Shown here: positions 34,123 to 43,883 of the stretch, in pieces | Position numbering within the stretch: position 1 is the first letter of the stretch | Layout: every line of letters starts with the position of its first letter | NCBI GenBank assembly: GCA_950295325.1 | Contig: OX485806.1 | Coordinates: forward strand, 45,751,169 to 45,815,168 | From: Polytrichum commune | Taxonomy: Eukaryota > Streptophyta > Polytrichopsida > Polytrichales > Polytrichaceae | Length of the DNA: 64,000 bases | Reading direction: 5' to 3' | Notes under the pieces: generated by a model | Databases searched by the model: none | What the model was told of the DNA's origin: nothing | Seen by the model: only the letters and a program-made list of their open reading frames with translations | Translations under genes and position numbers: made by a program

Positions 34123-36155
34123 TGTCGCGCACCTCTCCATGAGGAGTGCCCGAAACACCATGGACACAAGGGGGACCCCGGAGTGACACCTGGGACTTGT
34201 GGCGCCGTAGGTGAGAGGGCCCAAGTGATCCTAGTGTGGGTCAGGGCCCCGGGCGTTGGGAACGCCTCCCAACCACGGAGACTAGGAGGCACAAGGGTAA
34301 GGCCATAAGCTATGCGTAGCTCATGGCGTGGTGATTCTAGAATGGTCAAGAACACGTCAATCGGAGGTCTGAGCTAGGAGTTATGGCCATTTGAGTGGGG
34401 CGTTGTCCCGGGACAGCGCCCTGGTACAGCAGTGCCTGGGAGTGATTCCCGGGACTGCCAAGGTTCAAACAACCATAACTTCCTCAATACTTGCCTGAAT
34501 GGGGCAAGTGAGGAGCAGGGTTTGGGAGATTTTTGAGCTCAACCAGCTAAAATCCGCTCCTTCACAACTTCTACTGGTTTTTTCAGGATTTGATCGGTTG
34601 CAAACTTGTTGCTATTAGTTTAGACCGGCCAATATCCTATATTTTTTTTCAAGTGCCAGTTAATTTCCTCTTCATTGTAATGACAACCGGCCAAAAACTT
34701 GGGCATTGATAAGTAAGCTGGTTTTCCAATGTAGCAAAATTATATCTACAAGCAACATACACCATTCAACAACAACGTCCAAAGAACATATCAACATACA
34801 ACAATAATATGTAATGATATCAACATCCAACAACAATTATTAACAATTCATTACATACAAGAAACAACAACAATGATCAACAATTCATTCATAGCAGGAG
34901 TTGAACCTTAAATAACCCATCAACCGGTTGATGGCCGTGGATTTACTCTTCTATCATACCTAGGTCTTAAAATCTCATATTAGATTTGAGGCCGCAGCAT
35001 GGTAAAAGAGTAACCTAACATACCATACTATATACAAAAATGAAATTCATCAACTACTAGAGTCAAAATCAGCAATAATATCTTCACCTTCAAGAGGAAA
35101 ACACCCTGAAAGGTATCTCTGTGGATGTGAAAACAACCATCTAAACTTTGTAGAGTTCTTTCATAAAGCTATGGTTTCCATTAGTACATTATCAAGATCT
35201 TCACGAAGATCTTCCATAGACACACTCATAATACATTCTAAACGCTAGCCGTCAACAATGAAATGCAATAATGAAGCAAAAGCTTCGTTTGTCCGCCATT
35301 CACCAAATCACTACAAGCCTACAACAAACACATAACTTAAACCCTAGAACCAGATGATATCCAATCCTAGACGAATCAAACCGGATGAAATCCGCCTATT
35401 TCACAATTCATCCGGGTAAAAACCCTCCTCCTCAAAATGGTTGCCGGTTGAAATCCGTTTTTTTTAAAAGCACCGGTTTCACATCCTCCACTTTCCCAAT
35501 TCAACCGGACTTTTCACACAACCAAGCGGCCGCCATTACACTAAATACTGGTTCTCCCCGGACATTGGTGAGGAGTCCGTCGGCATCTACGTGAAGCGTA
35601 GATGAAGATAGAGTGGTCGCTTGTTAGCATCAGACATCATACAAGGAAGTTATGATGGTCTGAAGCTATTGGGGGCTTCTAGGCCCAGCAACTAAGGGAA
35701 AATGTTTACTTGGCCCCAACTCTTGGTAGAGAGACAAGAAGTCTCTTGACGGTGGGGTAGGGGCCCCGCGTAGAGTCCTAGAGGCTTATATGGGTGAGGT
35801 GGTGTGGCCTCACCCACCCGAGGTCGAACGGCACGGCCTCCATGGGCTTTGGCCCATTGTGAGGCCATAGTTGCTTAGTATGGTTCGGGTTGTTGTAGTG
35901 TTGCTCTAGCAATGCGATGATCAACATAAGATGGGATTTCCATGGATGGAAGTCCACATCTAAGGATTGGTTACCGATTAAGGGGGTGAGTCCCGACAGC
36001 AAAGTAGGAGGGTTGGTTCCCCTTCTATAAACTATAGGTCCGGGGTAGGAGGAGCTAACCATTAGCATGGCGGTATGCGAAGGGTTACTTCTCGTAACCT
36101 TTGCTAGAAATGGAAATTGGCAAGATTTTTAATGGGACTAGCAAGGGTTGCGACA
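34123..36155 (+). mobile_element. Solo LTR, family B (copy B5), split by a hAT-like element
   Basis: The LTR starts TGTCGCGCACC and ends GGGTTGCGACA, with target duplication GCTGG (34,118-34,122 and 36,156-36,160). Removing the 1,052-bp insertion at 34,516-35,567 and one 8-bp duplication leaves 973 bp, the normal LTR-B length. This is a third family-B insertion in the same satellite array. Confidence 0.92.
34516..35567 (+). mobile_element. Non-autonomous hAT-like DNA transposon
   Basis: This 1,052-bp element sits inside LTR-B copy B5, flanked by a perfect 8-bp target duplication GTGAGGAG (34,508-34,515 and 35,568-35,575), the hAT length. Its ends are imperfect inverted repeats: CAGGGTTTGGGAGA at the left and CAATGTCCGGGGAGA read inward from the right. 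Many subterminal copies of ACCGGNTGAAATCCG-like or CCGGTT-like words lie in both flanks (34,550-34,700 and 35,370-35,560), as in transposase-binding regions of hAT elements. No transposase is encoded. A hAT transposase remnant exists at 6.5-8.8 kb, but a link is unproven. Confidence 0.85.
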
Positions 36156-36160
36156 GCTGG

Positions 36161-36660
36161 ACTTGTAGGAACCCCACACCAGATTTTGCTTTGGACCGAG
36201 GTTTGATTCATGTGTGAAGTTTTTGTTTGTATATGTGTTATTTGAAAATATAATTTTTTTGGATATGACATGTCACTTAGACACCCTCTCGGAACCGAGA
36301 GGGTGCTGGACTGGTAGGAACCCCACACTAGAATTTGCTTTTGACCCTGGTTTGATTCATGTGTGAAGTTATGTTTGTGTATCTAGCATGTGCAAATACG
36401 AGGTTCGGGTAGGCTCCCCACATCAGATTTTGCTCTGGGACCTAGGCTTGTTGTATGTGTGAAGTTTTTGGTTGTGTACATGTTTTTCAAAAATATAAGT
36501 TTTTGGGTATGATATGTCACGTAGACACCTTCAGGGTGATTGACTGGTAGGAACCCCACAACATATTTTTCTTTTGACCCAGGTTTCAACCATGTGTGAA
36601 GTTTTATTTGTGTATCTAGCTTGTGCAAATTTGGGGTTCGGGTTAGTAAGGGGTTCTTAA
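36161..36660 (+). repeat. Satellite array, right end
   Basis: The array continues with the same words: AACCCCACACCAGATTTTGC, the palindrome CACCCTCTCGG-AA-CCGAGAGGGTG near 36,279-36,303, and CTAGCATGTGCAAATACGAGG. It decays after about 36,600 and runs into intron-like sequence of the ParB-methyltransferase gene. Confidence 0.8.
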
Positions 36661-37095
36661 GGTCATGTGTGGAAGTAAGGGGTTCGGGTTAAGGTGGAAG
36701 GGGGTTGTGCTAGGAGGCCAGATTTTGCTTAGTTAGGTTGCTTCAAACATTTTGCATTTTTGAGATTTTGTGTCAAATCTGGACCATTTTGTTTGGAGGG
36801 TGACGTGAATGTTTGTGTTCTACATCCTATCTTTAATGCTTTGGTTTAACGTGTCTTCAATTTCTACAGGAATCACAATCTATGGATCTCATTCTATATG
36901 AGGAGCCCTCAATAGAGGACCGTCATGTTCAATTGGAAGCTCCTGTGCTAGGAGTTGGGACATTAATTGATGTCTTTTGCGGCGAGGTGTTTGCTCCATA
37001 GAATTTTTTTGCCAAATTTTCAATCATCACTTTGGTTTCTTTGTATTTCTTAATATTTTGGGCTCTACCTAATAATTTTTTGTTTACCCTTGTAG

Positions 37096-38115
37096 AATGA
37101 TGCACCTATTGCAACCGACTATTTGCGTCCTCTTGATGAGTCCAACCCAGAGGAGATTGAGCTTTTGATTCGGAGATCTCAAAAATGGAATTCTAATGCT
37201 GTGATTCACCGGGTTCGAATCAAACCTCTTCTTAAGTCACGTTTCTCTATCCCATTGTGCCGCTTGCGCTGTCTTCCACTTGTTCGTCCCATCAACGAGG
37301 TTGATATTGCTCGGTTGGAAAATGAGTTCGTCATAGGTTATTGTGACGGTGACCGCGCCTTGTATGTCTCTACCTACAACAACCTCAATGAGGTACTCGA
37401 TGTCACTGATGACATCCACAATTCTTGGAGTTCATTATGGCAAGAGGCCAATGAGGAATTCGTCGCCATGCTCCTAAATGACCCTGACCTTACTCACCTT
37501 TCTGACAAGATGTTCTAAGTGTGGAAGGGTAACCATCGTTTGTCGGCTTGGTGGAGGCACATTAATAAGCATCACTCATTGGATAAAGATTGGCATATCT
37601 CTGTTGACTGTATTGTCGTGGATCCAATAAATTTCACTGCGGTCTTCTTGAATGCCATGAATGACATCAATTGGTAAGTTGAAATTTCTTTCCGTTGTTT
37701 CTTTTCATTGTTTCTTTGATTCTCATTACTTTGTTTTTTAGGTCCACGGAGCACAATCATGTTAAGGACAACCTCCCTGCCAAATTACTTCGCATTCATA
37801 CATGTGGAAAAATAAAGTTTGAGTATTTCAAGGACCTCATTTCTATTGACGACTACAAGATGTGCAAGGCCAAGATGGAAAAGAATCCTACTTGGTATCC
37901 CCTCACATTGGACGTATTTGTCAAGTTCTTGTACAAGGTAATTTTTCTCTTCGCTATTGTTTTTTTTTCTCACGTTTTATGCATTTATCCTTACACACAT
38001 TTCTGTTTGTTTTAGAGAAAGATATCCAATTCGGCGGATATTATTGCACGGTTATACCGCGAGGCCACTCCCGAGGCTCTTAGATCTGCTCCTGGGATTT
38101 GGGATGCTATGATGT
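37096..38115 (+). pseudogene. ParB/sulfiredoxin-like N-terminal region (exons 2-4)
   Basis: Exon 2 reads LRPLDESNPEEIELLIRRSQ, then LRCLPLVRPINEVDIARLE and the box VWKGNHRLSAWW followed by HISVDCIVVDP. The G-N-H-R-L-x-A element, some 100 residues after an Arg-Pro-Ile/Asp strand, is the nucleotide-binding signature of the ParB/Srx fold. A TAA at 37,516-37,518 sits just before the box. The exon 2/3 border splits a Trp codon (TTG|GTAAGT ... TTTAG|GTCC) and keeps phase, which supports a genuine spliced gene. Exons 3-4 read HVKDNLPAKLLRIHTCGKI, MEKNPTWYPLTLDVFVKFLY and LYREATPEALRSAPGIWDAM, which I cannot assign to a known domain. Confidence 0.55.
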
Positions 38116-39640
38116 GAGCCCAAAATGGTGCCCACATGTGTTTTTAAGTCTTTGAGACTATTAGAAGTTATGTTTTAACAGTTATTAATTATTCACAAAA
38201 ATATAAAAAGAGTGAAGTGTGGTGTGGATTAAGTTTAGACATTAGAATGTGTTGTTTGATTGTCTTAAGGTTTAAGTTCAATGAGGTAATGCCTTGACTA
38301 GGTGAATATGGAGTAAGGTGAGGTGAGAGGGGATCCGCGGGTTAAATGCCCACATTAGGATCCACCTTGTTGGTTTAGGAATGGAAGAGCCTTGTGGATG
38401 GGATGAGTTACTACTTAGAAGGAGAAGATTAAGGGGTTGTGATTGGAGGCTGTAATCCTCTCACCCTTTCATTTCTTTTTCTTTTTTTTCGTTCGTGCTC
38501 CTTGGCACCCCACGTGTTATAAGTGTGGGTGTGTGGGAAGCAAGATAGGAGCACGTGTGTGTACATGGGTGTAAGGTTAGGAGCCAAGGCTAGTTGGCCT
38601 TGAAGAGGGCTTGACCTCTTGTTAGTAATAGTTTGGGTGTGAATGATTTAAAGTTCAATTTATGGCTTTGTTTGAGTACTTGGATTTACATTAATTAGCC
38701 ATATACTTATGTGAATGTGTAAAGTCTCTTATTTAAAAGTTGGAGCATGTGATGTTGTTAGAAGTTATGAATTTACATCTGGATGGATTAGTATCTGCAT
38801 AGTAGATAGCTTAGTATCTGCAGCAGTAGAGCTGCATATTCACAGCGTATTTTCAGCATAGAGCTGTGTATATGTAGCAGTAGAACTGCGTATTGTAGCG
38901 TATCTGCAACGTATCTGCAGCCGTAGAGCTGCGCATTTGGATGAATTAGTATCTGCATAGTAGATACCTTAGTATCTGCAGCAGTAGAGCTGCGTATTCA
39001 CAGCGTACTTTCAGCGTAGAGTTGTGTATATGTAGCAGTAGAGCTGCGTATTGTAGCGTATCTGCAACGTATATGCAACCGCAGAGCTGCGCATGCGGAT
39101 GGATTAGTATCTGCAGAGTAGAGCTACGTATTTGCAGCGTATCTGTAGCGTAGAGTTGCGTATTTGCAGCTTATCTGTAGCGTAGAGCTGTTGTGACATT
39201 TGAGGGTGTGGGATAAACTAAGAAAGGGAGGTAGTTGTGTTGGCTTAAGAGAGAGGGGCCGATGATAAGTCATGTAAGTGTTTTTCAACACTTGCATTAA
39301 AGACTTATGTGCTCATGGAATCAACACGCGAGGTGTCATGTACTAGCGAGGAATCAACGGCTAGGACTAGATTCACACGAGGGAAATCATTGAAGGCATG
39401 CGTAGCTAAGGCGGCCATGTGGACATTGGAGAAGGCTAAGGATGTGACCTTACCCGAAATTAAGGAATATAAGATGACATAGTGTGAAATTAGTCAAGTT
39501 GTGTATATTCCAAGGGTATATTGGAATTATACATTGAATTACCGAGGGAGGATTTTCTCCGTGTCATTATAGCTTTTCCACTCGGGCTAGGACGAAATCG
39601 AAGGATGGGGAACTTTTGGTGACATATGACAAAAGCCCAA
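38116..39640 (+). other. Intron-like sequence with satellite insert
   Basis: This is noncoding sequence between exon 4 and the next recognisable exon. The first 650 bases show no feature. A minisatellite fills 38,775-39,190. The stretch 39,200-39,640 has no recognisable coding sequence, though a short open segment at 39,660-39,728 ending in a GT donor could be a small exon. Confidence 0.4.
38775..39190 (+). repeat. Minisatellite with CTGCGTATTTGCAGCGTA-type words
   Basis: A ~165-bp higher-order unit occurs twice (about 38,780-38,943 and 38,944-39,105), followed by a partial third. Inside it are short subrepeats of GTAGAGCTGCGTAT, GCAGCGTATCTGCA and TTAGTATCTGCAGCAGTAG. The words are rich in CTGCAG and TGCA half-palindromes. 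There is no coding potential. Confidence 0.85.
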
Positions 39641-39831
39641 GATAGATTGATCAAAAGTATTCGATCTCGGAGCTTTTAAAAGTTCATCTCCGTCGCCCAA
39701 AAGGACAACGGCGATGACTTCTTCCAAGAGGTACTCCCTTCACCTCTTCAATTTTTGTTTCCTTTCACATTCGTGTTTTTCAACTTGTGCTTTATGTATA
39801 TTTGCTTACATTTCACTATTCATTTTTGCAG

Positions 39832-41139
39832 ATTGACGGTCATTTTTTCACCTTCCTTGTTTCGGATATGACTATTGAAAAACTCTAAAAGGTGGCAACT
39901 ACACATGTTGATGCTTCCTTTAAGGCCATGTGGCTTCGGTGGTGGAATTCCCCTGCCGAGGTCAGAACCACAAACAAGTTTCCCTCTTCTCTTCCTCTTC
40001 GCGAGAAAGTCCTCGATGACTGGCTTCACAAAGCTTCTTTTTGGGCACAGGTTCTCCAATACCTTCATGTTTTTTTAGTTGTTCTCTTTCACTCTTTGTC
40101 ATTTCTAACTTTATGTGTGTCTCATCTTAGTTGGAGAAAGGGGTTGAGGGTGTTATTGCCTCATTTGAAACTCAAGGGCATTATGACTTGTTTTTGACCT
40201 CAAGGTTCTGAAGCTTGTTTGGGTAGATAGCCTCAACTTGTATGAAGTAGTTTTTTTGATATGTTGTAATAGTTGGTTATGGGCTGGACCTCGACCCTCT
40301 TGGATCCGAGAGGGTCTTCGTTCATTTTGTTCATAGCATCAAGACTAGATTTTGACTTCAAGGTTGGGTACTTTGATTGTATAGATAGGGTCATCTTGTG
40401 TGGTTGAGTTTGGTTGATAGAGTCGGGTAGGGCATTAGGACCATATTTCCACTTCAATGTTGTCTATATTGTATGTGTAGCTAGGTTCAACTTGTGTGGA
40501 CTAGTTCAGTTGTTAGTGTCAGGTAGGAGATTAATACCAGATTTCCACTTGAATGTATGTGTAGATGGGTTCAATTTGTGTGGCCTAGTTCGGTTGTTAT
40601 GTTGAAATAGTTGGGTTTGGACTGAAAAACGACCCTCTCGGATCTGAGAGGGTCTTTGTTAAGGACATTAGGACCACATTTTGACCACATTTCTAACTTC
40701 ATGTTTGTCTCATCTTAGTTGGAGAAAGGGGTTGAGGGTGAGATCGCCTCATTTGAAAATGAATGCTCCATCGACATCAACTGGGCTTCTACGGAAGGTA
40801 TTTTGCAACCTGCTCATTTTGTCGAGCATTGGAGGCTCATTTTGTGGGACAAGGCTTTTCGGGTGTATTTTGATGACAAGGGAGTCTTGAAGTTCACCAA
40901 AGGGCTCGATCTCATGGAGTTCGAGGAAGACCCCGTAGCTATTAAGCGCGTTGCTTACCGGTAATCATGTTTTTTTGTCCTTCATATCTTCGTTTTTATT
41001 TATTTTTTCCATGTTCTCATGTTCTCCAATTTGTAGGTACATTCATCGTGAGCTTGTCGTGAAGAATGTTCTTCCTTCTTCGTCATTGCCGTCATTCCTT
41101 GAAGATTGGATCGATGACAACTCAAATCTTTGTGTATAA
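39832..41139 (+). pseudogene. Middle exons of the ParB-methyltransferase gene
   Basis: Exon 39,832-40,050 reads FFTFLVSDMTIEKL, a stop, THVDASFKAMWLRWWN and PLREKVLDDWLHKASFWAQ, closing on CAG|GT. Exon 40,719-40,960 reads LEKGVEGEIASFENE, INWASTEGILQPAHFVEHW and DKAFRVYFDDKGVLKF. A partial duplicate of its start lies at 40,131-40,190 behind an equivalent splice acceptor. Exon 41,037-41,139 reads YIHRELVVKNVLPSSSLPSF and LEDWIDDNSNL, and is cut by LTR-A. No known domain is recognised here. The amphipathic, Trp-rich character suggests a helical linker region, which is a guess. Confidence 0.5.
40131..40718 (+). repeat. Tandem partial duplication of intron and exon start
   Basis: The acceptor and exon start CTCATCTTAGTTGGAGAAAGG occur at 40,121-40,141 and again 588 bp later at 40,709-40,729, together with the preceding TTTCTAACTT-ATGT intron sequence. 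Between them lie three degenerate ~110-bp units containing CAACTTGTGTGGACTAGTT-like words. Two palindromes (ACCCTCTTGG-AT-CCGAGAGGGT near 40,294 and ACCCTCTCGG-AT-CTGAGAGGGT near 40,630) resemble the satellite palindrome at 31-36 kb. Confidence 0.75.
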
Positions 41140-43882
41140 CCGGATGATAGGTGTATAACGTGAGTAGTTAGATTTTTAAGGGAGATTAAATATGCGTCGT
41201 AGTACCTCCGGAGGTTAGGCCTTAGTTTTTTACTAGTGTGGCTTTAAACTCCACTAACCAATTTCATATCTAGTTCTAACCTTAACCTACAACCTATTCT
41301 ACGCGCAGACGCACCAGCCTTGAAACCAAGGCAATCCTAATTTGTGAATTGGGATGGTTCTGATACACCCAACCGGGTGTGACTCATACCACCCTAACTC
41401 AACGAACGGAATAACGACAAGTTGATGGACCATTCAATTCTTCCTATTTCTTTATTTAGTTCTATTTAGTTTTCTAAGCGGGGGAACTTGGCCTAAGTCC
41501 CACCCTTCACACAAATTCCTTCTTAATTACTTACTTTTGTTTGCACGTCCTAACTTACTACATTAACATATTAGGCATCACCCCTTACCTCGGGTCTCTT
41601 GCAAACAAGGGTTTACGATTTATTTTGTATGTTTTGATTGTTAAATGTGTTTACACTGGATAGACCACGAAATGCAACTCAATGGGACCAGGGTGACGGG
41701 CGACCTGTAGGTTCAACCTGTTGCGCAATCTTCATAAATTGGGGCCATTACTCCCAATCTATGGGGCCAACAACATAATAGTGGATTCGCGGGTCATTAA
41801 CCCCACCTTTCCACCAACAACATTCAGAGTGGTCGTGTCGGTGATTAATCCGACTTACCACACACGGAACTTGCTAATAAATGAAGCTACTACCACAAAA
41901 CATACCAAGGGCCCCGAAAACAATGGAATTGGGTACTCCCTTGGCGGTCAAGTGGTCAAGCCACTTGACCTTACGAGATAGGTGAGTGGGTTTAGAAATG
42001 CGTACCTTAGCCGTGCTCCCTCCAATCCTAAATGGAAGGCTTAAGGTTAGTTAATTTACCTCAATTTTCCTCGGTTGATTTGGACTTGATGTAGGCCGAG
42101 CCGCTACCTCCTTCCTTGCTCCACTTTCCGAGTGTCGACCTTGCCTCCTTCTTTGTAACTAGTTTGGTAGTAAGCGTACCTTAGTTAACAATTAAAATAT
42201 AAAGTGTTATTCTGCCCTGTAATTTAATCCTAAGAATAATATTTATACTTAGTGCACCAAATTATCTTTCCAATGATCTAAAAATCACTCTAATCGGATA
42301 AGAAATGCAAAAGTTATGAGGGTTGGAAGTGTGAGGTCGATTCAACCGACCCTTCCAACCCACCTATCTACCTTCTAACTTCAAAAATTCATAGCACATT
42401 CCTTACTACTTGGATCTAGGCTTTCCTTATACCATTGGAAAGCTATGAACAAGCTCTAACTAGAAAAATTATGACATCAGCAGGTTAAGCTAATAGAAAT
42501 TCAGCGGACTCCTTGTAACACAGCAGTCAATCAAGAAGGCTTAAACTATGTATCTCGCCTTCAACAATTCATATCTAATTCAAATCTTAGTCAAATCAAA
42601 CGTTCTATATGACCCTGGAGAGATATTAAAAAGATGTATTTGATAAAAATATGTGATTAGAAAGGTAAGCCGAAGTGAACCCAGCAGGTCCTCTGTAATG
42701 CAGCAGTCAACCAAAAGTTCTCAAACTATGTGTCCCATCTTGCACAATTCATATCTAATTCAAATCATGCTCAAATCAAATGTTCTAAGCCATTTTGGAA
42801 AGCTACACAAAAGTTCTACTTGGGAAAAATATAATTTCTTGGAATTAAAATTCCTATTGGGCTCGCAGGTCTGATCCAGCAGCCGCTACCCACAAGACCA
42901 CCCAGTTTTTCTACTCCATCTTTGAAAATCCATAACTAATTTTCATCTCAACCAAATCACAAATGGGAAACGGCTATGGATAGCTATATGAAATCTCTCT
43001 AAGAGAAAAATGATAAGTATCTTGTTCTAGCTTTTGAACTAAGCCTTCAGGGCATTGGCAGATGAGGTCTATAATGCCTCTACTCAAAACTCTACCATCC
43101 AACCTACCTCTACAAAAGAAGGAATAATTTTGTTGGTGTGTTAATAAACACACAACCTAACTAGGAGAGAGAGAGTAGAGGAGGTTCTCAAGCCTTTCTT
43201 TTAGACCATTGAGAATACATGCTAAAGGATTTTTTCCTAACTACATTGAAGCAGGGCTTCGCCCAAAAACTAGAGAAAGAGAGAGAGCTACAAGGTGGAA
43301 GGAGGGGTTTTTAAACCCTCTCACAAAAGGGTTGGACCCCTCCTCCACCGGATCCATTTTTCAAACCCTTTCCCGAAATTTTGGCTCGGGGGTTTTCCCG
43401 GTTGAGGTTGCCACCCTCTCGCCGAGGTGGCTCCGACAAAAAACCTTTAGAAATCTTTCTAATTTTTCCGCCATCGAGTTGGCAAGGGGGCAAGTGGGCA
43501 AGTATCCCCCTTGCTTTCTTTCTTTTTTGTCTTCAAAATTCTTCACGCCGATTTTATCTTCTTACCTAAACCACCTCTAATAGCCTTGTGTGCCTCACAC
43601 TAACTAATAAACTAACACTTGCTTAGCTAGCATCTACTAATATTTGCTTAATAGCTAGCATCTACTAATATTTGCTTAGCTAGTTGTTTTTACTAGCTAG
43701 CATATTTTTTTCTACTTTGCTATCTTCTAGCACTACTTAGTTTCATTTTGACCTTCCTTCTTCTAGGCTAAATGCTAAATGAACTAATTTTTTCCTAAAT
43801 TCCCTATCAATTCTAACTTTTAATGCTAACATTCTAACTAAAAGTGATCCCGTAGAGTGGTGGACCACTCAAAGGGTTCACA
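41140..43882 (-). mobile_element. Truncated LTR-A (right arm), inverted copy of the 26-kb LTR
   Basis: From CCGGATGATAGG at 41,140 to GGGTTCACA at 43,882 this is the reverse complement of 26,062-28,804. Three open-frame translations are identical between the arms, and in the stretches I compared base by base I saw one substitution (the base at 26,091). The copy lacks the 98 bp that correspond to 28,805-28,902, so it has no TG terminus and no visible target duplication at its left edge. It lies between two exons of the ParB-methyltransferase gene and separates the middle from the C-terminal domain. Confidence 0.9.
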
Positions 43883-43883
43883 C

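Noticed and set aside
37180-37230. tRNA-like GGTTCGAATC word
   Set aside because: It lies inside a coding exon and no cloverleaf could be formed around it.
26061-43883. One giant DNA transposon with 2.7-kb terminal inverted repeats
   Set aside because: The left arm is a complete LTR with its own 5-bp TSD inside an integrase gene, and the interval contains unrelated, independently dated insertions. The arms are two LTR-A copies, not transposon termini.
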